From Betaproteobacteria bacterium (lineage in GTDB: Bacteria > Pseudomonadota > Gammaproteobacteria > Burkholderiales > SG8-39): a stretch of DNA of 13,287 bases. This document shows positions 1-8,845 of this stretch, piece by piece. The notes beneath the pieces are model-generated. The model saw only the letters and a list, made by a program, of their open reading frames with translations, did not search any database and was not told where the DNA came from. Position numbers and translations under genes: made by a program. The stretch's first letter is position 1. Every line of letters begins with the position of its first letter. The DNA is taken from positions 1 to 13,287 of the forward strand of contig JAFARH010000216.1 of the NCBI GenBank assembly GCA_019245555.1, given 5' to 3'.

Positions 1-38
1 ATAAAAAGCCCCCGGTAAAGGGGATATAAACCGGGGGC
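1..38 (-). terminator. Intrinsic terminator of the candidate sRNA
   Basis: A perfect 9-bp GC-rich stem pairs positions 8-16 with 30-38 around a 13-nt loop. On the minus strand it is followed by five U residues (positions 7-3), then A and U. On the plus strand the hairpin is followed by GAAAAC and no U-run, so it is one-directional. No protein gene lies on the minus strand between it and hemB, so the terminated transcript must be short and non-coding, or antisense read from within hemB. Confidence 0.75.
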
Positions 39-108
39 GAAAACGCCTTAACTTTTGGGATTAAGGCACCCGCTCAGGGAGGAGAAGCGGGAGACGATCA
101 ACTCGTCT
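1..108 (-). ncRNA. Candidate small RNA with anti-Shine-Dalgarno loop
   Basis: Seen directly: four compact hairpins follow one another with almost no spacer. Read on the minus strand they are 108-92 (6-bp stem, 5-nt loop), 91-69 (6-bp stem, 11-nt loop), 67-45 (7-bp stem, 9-nt loop) and 38-8 (9-bp GC-rich stem, 13-nt loop). The last is followed by UUUUUAU, a standard intrinsic terminator. The second loop reads UCUCCUCCCUG on the minus strand, which is complementary to Shine-Dalgarno sequences (GGGAGGAG). The terminator has a U-run only on the minus strand, which sets the strand. Inference: a trans-acting, translation-blocking sRNA. Anti-SD CU-rich loops are known from several bacterial sRNAs, and Rfam has a family called Betaproteobacteria toxic small RNA that may correspond, but I cannot run a covariance search. 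The 5' end is a guess from a weak promoter. The same hairpins could instead belong to a hemB leader on the plus strand. Confidence 0.6.
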
Positions 109-114
109 GAAAGG

Positions 115-1703
<1,589 letters not shown>

Positions 1704-1723
<20 letters not shown>

Positions 1724-3359
1724 GCGTCTTGAGAAAGCGCTCCGGCGGCTGATAGCCGACCACCCGCAAGCCCGGGATCTCGCGTCCCTGCGCGTCGAAG
1801 AAGATGATGCCCGGCGGCCCGAAGAGCGAAAAGCGCTTGAGCAGCGCACGATCCGCCTCGTTCGCCGCGGTCACGTCGGCCTGCATGAGAAGCATGCGAT
1901 CCAGCTCGGCGCGCACTCGCGGATCGGAAAACGTGAGCTTCTCCATCTCCTTGCACGACACGCACCAGTCCGCATAGAAGTCGAGCATCGCCGGTTTCCC
2001 GGGGCCTGCAAGGCGCTGATCCAGCTCGGCCACCGAGGCGACCCGGGCGAAGGGGACCTTGTTGGTTTCGCCGCCAGTAAATGCAGCGGCGGCGACTGCG
2101 AGTCCAGCGACGATCACTGCGATACCAGCTGCCTTCCACGCGCGCGATTGCGTGCGCAGCACGCCGAGCAGGAACGCAGACGCAACGAGCAAGGCGGCCC
2201 AGACCAGGCGCTCGACGACGGCTGGCAGCACCGGCGCGATGACCCAAATCGCTACCGCGAGGAGCAGGACGCCAAAGAATTTCCGCACGCTGACCATCCA
2301 GGCGCCGGCTTTCGGCAACAGCGCGCCTTCTGAGACGCCGACAACGATGAGCGGGAGGCCCATGCCAGTAGCGAGCGCAAAGAGCGCAGTGCCGCCGAGG
2401 ATCACATCGCCGCTGCGTGAGATCTGCAATAGCGTGCCGGCGAGCGGCGCCGATACACATGGGCTGACGATGACCGCGGAAAAGACGCCCATCACCGCGA
2501 CCGATGCAATGCGGCCGCCGGGCAAGCGCTCCTGTCCGGCGCTCAACCGCTGCTGAATGAATCCCGGCAGCTGCAGCTCGTAGAGGCCGAACATCGACAG
2601 CGCAAGCACGACGAAGATGAGCGCGAATGCGCCCAGCACCCACACGTTCTGCAAGTAAGTCGCGATCAGAGATCCGGCATAGGCGGCGGCAATACCGGCG
2701 AGCGCATAGGTGAGCGCCATGCTGAACACGTAGACGAGCGACAGTCCAAGCGCGCGCGATTTGTTGAGCCGGCCGCCCTCGCCCGCGATGATGCCGGAGA
2801 GGATCGGGATCATCGGCAGCATGCACGGCGTAAAGGCGAGCAGCAGTCCCAGCACGAGGAAGCCGCCTATGACGAGCGCAAGGTTGCCTTCGAGCAGGCG
2901 CGCGATGTCGAGATCGCTCGCATAGATTGAAAAGCGCGGCGCTTCGGTCGCGCTGCCGCCCGTGAGCTGCAGCGCCGCCTTCGATTCCATCGGCACGTAA
3001 CACACGCCTGCATCGGCGCAGCCCTGCGAGACGACTGTTAGATCAAAGCGGCCATCGGCCTGCACCGGAACGCGAATGGCCACGTTGCCGCGGTAGATCG
3101 GCATCTCGCCAAAGAATTCGTCTTTATGCGGAAGGCCGGCAGGCAGCTCCGCCTGGCCAATGCGCGCGCCTTCGGCGCTGAATTTCAGCCGATCGCGATA
3201 CATGTAGTAGCCATCGGCGATGGCAAAGCGCACCTCGACCGCATTGCCGTCAGCAACGCGCGCAGAGAAGCGGAACGCCTGCTCCGGCTCGAGCAGATCG
3301 GCCGCGTCTGCAGCAAATGCGCCCACGAGCAGCGCGAGAAGGATGAGCAGTCGTTTCAA
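1704..3359 (-). CDS. dsbD: Thiol:disulfide interchange protein DsbD
   Basis: Inner-membrane reductase that carries electrons from cytoplasmic thioredoxin to periplasmic partners (DsbC/DsbG and, in many bacteria, the cytochrome c maturation thioredoxin). With the start chosen it has 551 residues. Order: a signal peptide MKRLLILLALLVGAFAADA (1-19), an N-terminal immunoglobulin-like alpha domain with C114 and C120, a central domain of about eight membrane segments (roughly 160-427) with C179 (FTPCMLP) and C301 (VSPCVSAP), and a C-terminal thioredoxin-like domain with C466/C469 in ADWCVSCK. All six redox cysteines are present. There is no ATG. TTG at 3359 sits in a TTGA overlap with the cutA stop and directly precedes the signal peptide; TTG at 3383 (559 residues) is the alternative. 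No Shine-Dalgarno is seen, so translation probably restarts from cutA. Confidence 0.96.
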
Positions 3360-3673
3360 GCTTTGGATTCGGCCGCGACCCAATCAAGGTAGGCCGGTAG
3401 TCCCCTTTCTATTGGGACCGCAATGATCTCCGGGAGTTCGTAGGGATGGCCTTCACGCAGCGCCTGCTCGAGCGCGCCGTAGCGCTCCTGCGTAGTCTTG
3501 ATGAGCATCGGGTGCTCTTCGTCGTGCTGCACGGCGCCTTTCCACCGGTAGACCGAGCGGCAGGGCGCGAGGATATTCACGCAAGCGGCGAGGTTCTTCG
3601 CGATCACGGTGTCCGCGAGCCGCTCGGCAGCGGCGCGGTCAGGCAAATTCGTCACTACAAGCAGGGCAGCCAT
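3356..3673 (-). CDS. cutA: Divalent cation tolerance protein CutA
   Basis: Small cytoplasmic protein of 105 residues, a normal length for the CutA1 family, which forms very stable trimers with a ferredoxin-like fold resembling PII proteins. Recognisable segments are VVTNLPDRAAAERLADTVI (residues 6-24), LAACVNILAP (31-40), a YRWKGAVQHDEEHPMLIKT block (43-61) and the C-terminal HPYELPEIIAVPIERG (76-91). The family is linked to copper and divalent-metal tolerance, mainly from E. coli genetics, and its molecular role is still unclear. ATG at 3673 lies 9 nt after the livF stop, so it is probably in the liv transcript, though no clear Shine-Dalgarno is seen. Its stop overlaps the dsbD start by 4 nt. 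Adjacency of cutA and dsbD is known from E. coli, where dsbD was once called cutA2. Confidence 0.95.
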   Translation of the reverse strand: MAALLVVTNLPDRAAAERLADTVIAKNLAACVNILAPCRSVYRWKGAVQHDEEHPMLIKTTQERYGALEQALREGHPYELPEIIAVPIERGLPAYLDWVAAESKA

Positions 3674-3682
3674 AGGCGCATT

Positions 3683-4375
3683 TTATTCGCCCAGGTATGC
3701 TTCTCGCACTTTCGGGTTGTCGAGCAGCGCGCGTGCCTCGCCTTCGAGCGAGATGGAGCCCGATTCCATCACATAACCTCGACTCGCGAGCTCGAGCGCC
3801 GCGCGCGCATTCTGCTCGACGAGCAGGATGGTCACGCCCTGTTTTGCGATGTCATGCACGAGCTCGAATATCTTGGTGACCATCATGGGCGCGAGGCCCA
3901 TCGAGGGTTCATCCAGCAGCAGAAGCTTGGGCCGCGTCATCAAGGCACGCGCCAGCGCGAGCATCTGTTGCTCGCCGCCGGAAAGTGTCCCGGCGACCTG
4001 CTTGCGTCGCTCCGCGAGCCGCGGGAAGCGGTCGTATTGCGCTGAAGGGTCGCCGCCGCCATGGGCGTACGCACCCATGGCCAGGTTCTCTTCGACGGTG
4101 AGCTGTGGAAAGATGCCCCGGCCCTCCGGCACCATCACCAGGCCTTTGCGCGGCAGCACATGCACGGGCGCATAGCTCACATCCTCGCCGGCATAGCGGA
4201 TCAGCCCGGTGCGCGAGCTAATCAAGCCGCAGATCGCCTTGAGCGTCGATGTCTTGCCCGCCCCATTGGCACCGATGAGACAGACGAGCTCGCCTTCCGC
4301 GATCGCGAGATCGACACCGGCGACCGCGCGGATGCCGCCGTAATGCACCTCGAGGTGCCTCACTTCAAGCAGCAC
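3683..4375 (-). CDS. livF: Branched-chain amino acid ABC transporter, ATPase LivF
   Basis: One of two cytoplasmic ATPases that power the LivHM channel. It has 230 residues, usual for LivF. The Walker A motif is GANGAGKT (35-42), the ABC signature is LSGGE (131-135), Walker B is LLLLDE (151-156), and the region after it reads VEQNARAAL (186-194), with Gln-Asn in place of the usual switch His, as is typical of LivF. The start is GTG at 4375, giving the normal N-terminus MLLEVRHLEVHYGG. It overlaps the end of livG by 11 nt, so translation is probably coupled. The gene is the last of the HMGF set and is followed after 9 nt by cutA. Substrate cannot be read from the ATPase; the neighbouring binding protein points to branched-chain or other hydrophobic amino acids. 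Confidence 0.95.
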   Translation of the reverse strand: MLLEVRHLEVHYGGIRAVAGVDLAIAEGELVCLIGANGAGKTSTLKAICGLISSRTGLIRYAGEDVSYAPVHVLPRKGLVMVPEGRGIFPQLTVEENLAMGAYAHGGGDPSAQYDRFPRLAERRKQVAGTLSGGEQQMLALARALMTRPKLLLLDEPSMGLAPMMVTKIFELVHDIAKQGVTILLVEQNARAALELASRGYVMESGSISLEGEARALLDNPKVREAYLGE

Positions 4376-5135
4376 GCGGTGCGCCCAGATAGGCTTCGAT
4401 GACTTTCGGATCGCGCTGGACTTGCGCCGGAGGTCCCTCGGCGATCTTCTGGCCGTAGTCGAGCACCATGACCCGGTCGCAGACGTTCATGACCAGGCGC
4501 ACGTCGTGCTCGATGAGGAGGATCGTCATCCCCTCGTCACGAATGCGCGCAATGAGCTTTCCCAAGGCGAGACGCTCCGCCGGATTCATGCCCGCCGCTG
4601 GCTCATCCAGCGCAAGCAAGCGCGGCTCGGTAGCGAGAGCACGCGCAATCTCTAGACGGCGTTGATCGCCGTAAGGCAGGCTGCCCGCGCGGTCGTTGGC
4701 GCGATTGCGGATACCGACATAGTCGAGCAATGCCAGAGCGCGGTTTTCGATCTCGCGCTCTTCACGCAGCGTGCCGCGAGTGCGCAGCACTGCGCCGACG
4801 ACGCCGGCACGCGTTCGCACATGCCGGCCGATCATCACGTTCTCGAGCGCAGAGAGGTTCGCGAAGAGCCGGATGTTCTGGAAGGTGCGTGCAATACCAG
4901 CCGCGGCGATCTGATGCGGTGCGTGGCCGTCGAGACTTCTGCCATCGAAGGTGAAGCTACCCGTATCGGTCGAATAGACCCCAGTGAGCAGGTTGAAGAG
5001 CGTCGTCTTGCCCGCGCCGTTAGGCCCGATCAGGCCGTAGATCTCCTTCGATTCGATCGAGAACGACACGTTATCGAGCGCGTGCAGGCCGCCAAAGCGC
5101 TTGCTGACCCCGGTTGCAGCGAGCAACGCGCTCAC
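4365..5135 (-). CDS. livG: Branched-chain amino acid ABC transporter, ATPase LivG
   Basis: The second ATPase of the importer, 256 residues with the start chosen here. Walker A is GPNGAGKT (37-44). The signature region is LPYGDQRRLEIARAL (153-167), the LivG-type variant of LSGGQ. Walker B is LLALDE (173-178) and the switch histidine is H210 in LLIEHDVRLVM. The Q-loop region is ARTFQNIRLF (82-91). The open frame extends upstream to 5573, but that part lies inside livM and is Arg/Ala-rich shadow. GTG at 5135 is preferred because AGGAG lies 5 nt upstream and the GTG forms a GTGA overlap with the livM stop. It pairs with LivF as a heterodimer under the LivHM membrane domains. Confidence 0.95.
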   Translation of the reverse strand: MSALLAATGVSKRFGGLHALDNVSFSIESKEIYGLIGPNGAGKTTLFNLLTGVYSTDTGSFTFDGRSLDGHAPHQIAAAGIARTFQNIRLFANLSALENVMIGRHVRTRAGVVGAVLRTRGTLREEREIENRALALLDYVGIRNRANDRAGSLPYGDQRRLEIARALATEPRLLALDEPAAGMNPAERLALGKLIARIRDEGMTILLIEHDVRLVMNVCDRVMVLDYGQKIAEGPPAQVQRDPKVIEAYLGAPRAA

Positions 5136-6199
5136 AGCGTCTCCTGGGTGAGCTCGCGCTTGCGCACGCTCGAGGGCAGGAGCCCCGCGGGCCTGAAGAG
5201 CATGATCAGCACCATCGCCAGGCCGAAGAGCAGCATCCGGATCACTTCCGGCTCGATCAGCATCCGGCCAAAGAGCGCTTGCTGTATCGGCTCGACTGTC
5301 CAGCGCAGCACTTCCGGTATGAAGGAAAGGAGCAGCGCGCCGAGGATTACGCCCCAGATGTTCCCCATACCGCCGAGCACCACCATCGAGACCACCATCA
5401 CGGACTCGACCAGAATGAAGCTCTCGGGGGAGATGAAAGCTTGGATCGCAGAGAACATGCCGCCGGCGATCCCGCCGAAGCTCGCGCCCATCGCGAAGGC
5501 CAAGAGCTTCAAGTTGCGCGTGTTGATACCCATGGCGCGCGCGGCGATTTCGTCCTCGCGGATCGCTTCCCACGCCCGGCCGATGCGCGAGTCCTGCAAT
5601 CGCAGGTTGATGACGATGACCCCCAGCATCACGAGGAGTAGCAGGTAGTAATACTTGATCGGCCCGCTAAACGTGAGACCGCCGATCGTCTGGTAGCTCG
5701 AGAAGCTGAAGTCACCGATATGGAATGGGTCGATGCGAGCGATACCCTGCGGGCCGCTCGTGATATTGATGGGCTGCGAAAGATTGTTCAGAAAGAGGCG
5801 CACGATCTCGCCGAAACCGAGCGTCACGATGGCGAGGTAATCGCCGCGCAGCTTGAGCGTCGGCGCGCCGAGCAGCACGCCGAAGAGCGCGGCGATGGCG
5901 GCGCCGATCGGCAGGATGATCCAGAACGGCAAGTGCAGATTGAAGTGGGGACTTGCCAGCAACGCGTAGGTATAGGCGCCGACCGCGTAGAACGCGATGT
6001 AGCCGAGGTCCAGCAGCCCGGCGAAGCCGACGACGATGTTCAGGCCGAGCGCGAGCAGGATGTAGAGGATCGCGTAGTCGGTGATGCGCACCCAGGTCGT
6101 ACCTACTTGCGCGAGCGCGAAGGGCAGCACCGCGAGCGAGAACGCAACGAGGAAGACACCTGTCCAGCGCACAGCGGGTCGCGCGCGCCAGTTGGTCAT
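5132..6199 (-). CDS. livM: Branched-chain amino acid ABC transporter, permease LivM
   Basis: Inner-membrane permease half of the importer, 355 residues, mostly hydrophobic, with about eight to nine membrane segments. Family markers are ALGLNIVVGFAGLLDLGYIA (residues about 51-70), the LKLRGDYLAIVTLGFGEIVR block, and the cytoplasmic coupling loop AWEAIREDEIAARAMGIN, which is the EAA-like contact with the ATPases. The C-terminal LLFGLAMVLIMLFRPAGLLP matches the usual ending. ATG at 6199 overlaps the livH stop as ATGA and has GGAG 7 nt upstream. The stop overlaps the livG start as GTGA, so livH, livM and livG are coupled in sequence. It acts as a heterodimer with LivH. Confidence 0.96.
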   Translation of the reverse strand: MTNWRARPAVRWTGVFLVAFSLAVLPFALAQVGTTWVRITDYAILYILLALGLNIVVGFAGLLDLGYIAFYAVGAYTYALLASPHFNLHLPFWIILPIGAAIAALFGVLLGAPTLKLRGDYLAIVTLGFGEIVRLFLNNLSQPINITSGPQGIARIDPFHIGDFSFSSYQTIGGLTFSGPIKYYYLLLLVMLGVIVINLRLQDSRIGRAWEAIREDEIAARAMGINTRNLKLLAFAMGASFGGIAGGMFSAIQAFISPESFILVESVMVVSMVVLGGMGNIWGVILGALLLSFIPEVLRWTVEPIQQALFGRMLIEPEVIRMLLFGLAMVLIMLFRPAGLLPSSVRKRELTQETL

Positions 6200-7179
6200 G
6201 CACGATCTCCGACGCGCTCGCCGAGCAGCCCCGAAGGCCGGAAGACGAGCACCAGGATGAGTACCAGGAACGCGAACACGTCCTGATAGTTCGAGCCGAA
6301 GAGCACGAAGTGCCCGCCGCCGTCGCAGGCGCTGATGCTGCCGGCGAGCCAGCCGTACTGGCAGAGGTCGGTGAAGTCGCCGATGTAGCCGGCGCCGAGC
6401 GCTTCGACGATGCCGAGGAGCACGCCACCGAGCATGGCGCCCGGAATGTTGCCGATGCCGCCAAGCACCGCCGCAGAGAACGCCTTCAGGCCGAGGATCG
6501 AACCCATCGTGTACTGAGCGAGCCCGTAATAGGTGCCGTAGAGCACGCCGGCGACGGCGCCGAGCCCGGCGCCAATGACGAAGGTGGCAGCGATCACGCG
6601 ATTGATATCGATGCCCATGAGGCCCGCCACCTGTTGGTTCTGCGCAGTGGCGCGCATCGCGGTGCCGAGCGGCGTGCGGTAAATGAGTATTGCGAGCGCT
6701 GCCATGAGACCGAAGCAGATCGCGAGGATGGCGATCTGGATCGTGGTGATCGCCGCGCCGCCTACCATGTAGGTGCGCGAGGGGATGATCTGCGGAAAGG
6801 CGAGCACGTTGCGGCTCCAGATGAGGAGCGCGACGTGCTGCAGAATGATCGAGACGCCGATCGCAGTGATGAGCGGTGCAAGGCGCGGCGCATGACGCAG
6901 CGGTCGGTAGGCGAGCTTTTCCATGCCATAGCCGACCAGCATGCAGATCGGCACCGCGCAGCCCGCGCCGATGAGCACGATGGCGAGCGGCGGCAACCCG
7001 TAGGGCACGAGCGCATTGATCACGGTGAACGCCACCATCGCGCCGATCATCACCACCTCGCCGTGCGCGAAATTGATGAGCTGGATGATGCCGTAGACCA
7101 TCGTGTAGCCGAGGGCGACGACTGCGTAGACGCTTCCCGCAGTGAGCCCGTTGATGATCTGCTGCAGGAACGTATCCAC
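6196..7179 (-). CDS. livH: Branched-chain amino acid ABC transporter, permease LivH
   Basis: The other membrane half of the importer. The N-terminal block DTFLQQIINGLTAGSVYAVV and the following GYTMVYGIIQLINFAHGEVV are standard LivH sequence, and the coupling loop is seen as MRATAQNQQVAGLMGIDINR. The C-terminus ends LVFRPSGLLGERVGDRA. Two starts are possible. GTG at 7179 gives MDTFLQQ (327 residues), the usual family N-terminus, and I prefer it; TTG at 7188 adds three residues (330). Neither has a strong ribosome binding site. It is the first gene after the intrinsic terminator that follows livJ, so its expression depends on readthrough or on a promoter I could not identify. It overlaps livM by 4 nt. 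Confidence 0.95.
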   Translation of the reverse strand: MDTFLQQIINGLTAGSVYAVVALGYTMVYGIIQLINFAHGEVVMIGAMVAFTVINALVPYGLPPLAIVLIGAGCAVPICMLVGYGMEKLAYRPLRHAPRLAPLITAIGVSIILQHVALLIWSRNVLAFPQIIPSRTYMVGGAAITTIQIAILAICFGLMAALAILIYRTPLGTAMRATAQNQQVAGLMGIDINRVIAATFVIGAGLGAVAGVLYGTYYGLAQYTMGSILGLKAFSAAVLGGIGNIPGAMLGGVLLGIVEALGAGYIGDFTDLCQYGWLAGSISACDGGGHFVLFGSNYQDVFAFLVLILVLVFRPSGLLGERVGDRA

Positions 7180-7197
7180 GGCCGGCAAGCCTAAACC

Positions 7198-7230
7198 AAA
7201 AATAAAAACGGCACCCCGCGGGGTGCCGTT
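7198..7230 (-). terminator. Intrinsic terminator between livJ and livHMGF
   Basis: Positions 7207-7230 form a perfect 24-bp palindrome (ACGGCACCCC facing GGGGTGCCGT around a GC centre). On the minus strand it is followed by TTTTTATTTTT (7208-7198). This is a strong intrinsic terminator 16 nt after the livJ stop and about 20 nt before livH. The palindrome would form on either strand, but the U-run exists only on the minus strand. Inference: it is partial, setting a high ratio of binding protein to permease, as is common in ABC importer operons. Confidence 0.88.
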
Positions 7231-7246
7231 CTGTCGATCGCCCGAG

Positions 7247-8461
7247 CTACTTCGCGGCGGTCTTGACGAACTCCTGGTACGGCACGATCTTGCCGCCCTT
7301 GTACACCGCGGTCGGGTCGAGCTTGCCGCTCTTCATCGTGAAGATGGTGATCTCCGCGTCCTTGCGATCGCCCTTGTCGTCGAACGAGATGGGTCCGGTC
7401 GCGCCGGTAAACTGAATCTTCTGCAGCTCGGGCAGGTACTTCGCCGGATCCGCCGAATCGGCCTTCTTCATCGCCTCGATCAGCAGGTTCGCCGCGTCGT
7501 AGGTGAACGGCGCGTAGATGATGGGATCGGCGTTGTAGCGCTTCTTGAACGCGTCGAGGAATTTCTTCGACGCCGCCTGCACCGGGATGCCGGCCTGCGA
7601 GCACAGGAGGCCTTCGGTCGCCTCGCCGGCGAGCTTCACCATCTCACCCTCGCACGCGCCGTCGCCGAAGCTGAAGACGGCCTTGATGCCGAGCTCGCGG
7701 CCTTGCTTGATGAGCGGTGCCGCCGTCGAAGTCATGCCGCCATAGAACACTGCGTCGGGCTTCTGGCCGCGCAGCTTGGTGAGCACCGCCTTCCAGTCGG
7801 TGGTCTTGTTGGTGCCCTTCTCGCGCGGCAGCACCTTGACGTTCGCCGCCTTCAGGGTCTTCTCGACTTCGTTGGCGAGGCCCTCGCCGTAGGCGCTCGA
7901 ATCATCGACGAGCGCGACGAGCTTCGGCTTGCCTTCGGTCGCGATGTAGGTCGCGATCGCCGGGCCTTGCTGGTCGTCGCGGCCGACGTCGCGGAACTGG
8001 TTCTTGAAGCCCTGCTCGGTCAGCTTCGGATTCGTCGCCGAGCCGGAGATCACCGGGATGCCCGCCTGGTTGTAGATCGGCGACGCCGGAATCGACGTAC
8101 CCGAGTTGAGGTGGCCGACGACACCGGCGACCTTCGCATCGACCAACTTCTGCGCGACGGTGGCGCCCACTTTCGGGTCTTCCTGGTCGTCTTCCGCGAC
8201 CAGCGTGAACTTCGCGGTCTTGCCGCCGATCTTGATGTTGGCGGCGTTCGCTTCTTCGATCGCGAGCCGCGCGCCGTTCTCGTTATCCTTGCCGAGGTGC
8301 GCATTGCCGCCGGTGAGCGGGGCTACGTGACCGATCTTGATCTCGGCTGACTCGCCCGCAGGCGCAGCGCCGGTCTTCTGCTCGGGCTTAGGCGTCTCCT
8401 TGCTGCAGCCAGCGGCGACCAGCGCGGCCGCGAGCAGCGAAAAGGCGAGCTTGGTATTCAT
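7247..8461 (-). CDS. livJ: Branched-chain amino acid ABC transporter, substrate-binding lipoprotein
   Basis: Periplasmic binding protein (404 residues) that delivers ligand to LivHM. The core IKIGHVAPLTGG followed by HLGKDNENGARLAIEEANA (about 41-73) is typical of BraC/LivJ proteins, and the rest fits the type I periplasmic binding fold, including the C-terminal YAPFTYDAANLLIEAMKKA. The N-terminus is unusual for a Gram-negative LivJ. It has a signal peptide with a lipobox-like VAAGC (15-19, lipidation at C19, Ser at +2), then a Lys/Pro/Ala-rich linker to about residue 40. ATG at 8461 has GGAG about 5 nt upstream. A TATAAA sits at 8488-8483 on the minus strand, but no -35 box goes with it. Ligand is inferred from family; related proteins bind Leu, Ile, Val and other hydrophobic amino acids. 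The symbol follows the cassette. Confidence 0.94.
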   Translation of the reverse strand: MNTKLAFSLLAAALVAAGCSKETPKPEQKTGAAPAGESAEIKIGHVAPLTGGNAHLGKDNENGARLAIEEANAANIKIGGKTAKFTLVAEDDQEDPKVGATVAQKLVDAKVAGVVGHLNSGTSIPASPIYNQAGIPVISGSATNPKLTEQGFKNQFRDVGRDDQQGPAIATYIATEGKPKLVALVDDSSAYGEGLANEVEKTLKAANVKVLPREKGTNKTTDWKAVLTKLRGQKPDAVFYGGMTSTAAPLIKQGRELGIKAVFSFGDGACEGEMVKLAGEATEGLLCSQAGIPVQAASKKFLDAFKKRYNADPIIYAPFTYDAANLLIEAMKKADSADPAKYLPELQKIQFTGATGPISFDDKGDRKDAEITIFTMKSGKLDPTAVYKGGKIVPYQEFVKTAAK

Positions 8462-8482
8462 CAGATCTCCGGAAATTTGGAC

Positions 8483-8498
8483 TTTATAGGGCGCCTAT
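8483..8498 (-). promoter_or_regulatory. Possible -10 box and small dyad before livJ
   Basis: The 78-nt gap before livJ holds TATAAA (8488-8483 on the minus strand), placed so that a transcript would start about 15 nt before the ATG. Overlapping it is a short inverted repeat, ATAGG-GCG-CCTAT (8486-8498). No -35 box is found at the right distance, and a 5-bp dyad is easily chance. No terminator is seen between the cytochrome gene and livJ, so readthrough from upstream is possible. Confidence 0.22.
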
Positions 8499-8539
8499 CT
8501 TACCTCTGCCCCTTCCCGGAAATCGACCGCGCTGCTGCC

Positions 8540-8845
8540 CTACTTCTGCGAAAGCACCCACTTCACGAGCGAGTGGATGTCGGCATCCGGCACCTGGGAA
8601 TTGGGCGGCATCGGTACCTGGCCCCAGACCCCCTGCCCGCCCTTCTTCACCTTCTCGAAGAGCTTGGCTTCGGCGCCTTTGTCGTTGGCGTACTTGGCTG
8701 CCACGTCCTTGTAGGCGGGGCCGACGAGCTTTTTGTCGACGGCGTGGCAAGCGAAGCAGTTGTGCTTCTTCGCAAGCTCCTCCTGCGCGTAGGCTGGCAC
8801 CGTGGCGGCGGCCGCCAGGGCGAGGGCGAGTGCTGCTCGTTTCAT
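8540..8845 (-). CDS. Class I cytochrome c (c551/c552-like)
   Basis: Small periplasmic electron carrier of 101 residues with a Sec signal peptide (1-20, cleavage after AYA), giving a mature protein of about 81 residues. One heme c is attached at C30-F-A-C33-H34, and M79 in QVPMPPNS is the expected sixth iron ligand. [13 protein letters not shown] (41-53), [13 protein letters not shown] (69-81) and the ending LVKWVLSQK match the Pseudomonas-type c551 family, which donates electrons to nitrite reductase or terminal oxidases. The exact partner is not shown here. ATG at 8845 has AAGGAG 5 nt upstream and overlaps the stop of the DUF255 gene as ATGA, so the two are co-translated. The open frame continues upstream to 8923, but that part lies inside the DUF255 gene and precedes the signal peptide. 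Confidence 0.95.
   Translation of the reverse strand: MKRAALALALAAAATVPAYAQEELAKKHNCFACHAVDKKLVGPAYKDVAAKYANDKGAEAKLFEKVKKGGQGVWGQVPMPPNSQVPDADIHSLVKWVLSQK

Noticed and set aside
3674-3691. Small GGCG/CGCC hairpin between livF and cutA
   Set aside because: The stem is only 4 bp with no U-run, so it is not a terminator.
4662-5648. A 328-codon plus-strand open frame across livG and livM
   Set aside because: It spans two well-identified minus-strand genes and their overlap, has no family resemblance, and is explained by high third-position GC.
6310-7194. A 294-codon highly charged plus-strand frame opposite livH
   Set aside because: It is dominated by Asp, Glu, Arg and Ala from reading a hydrophobic membrane-protein gene backwards; no independent evidence supports it.
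7142-8350. A 402-codon open frame on the plus strand, antisense to livJ
   Set aside because: It is the mirror of a strongly supported livJ and is filled with Arg, Leu, Val and Asp typical of shadow frames in GC-rich DNA; it has no recognisable domain and no ribosome binding site.
8469-8523. Two copies of CCGGAAAT 47 bp apart flanking the livJ upstream gap
   Set aside because: An 8-base repeat with two copies, one lying next to the livJ ribosome binding site, is too weak to call an operator without comparison to relatives.
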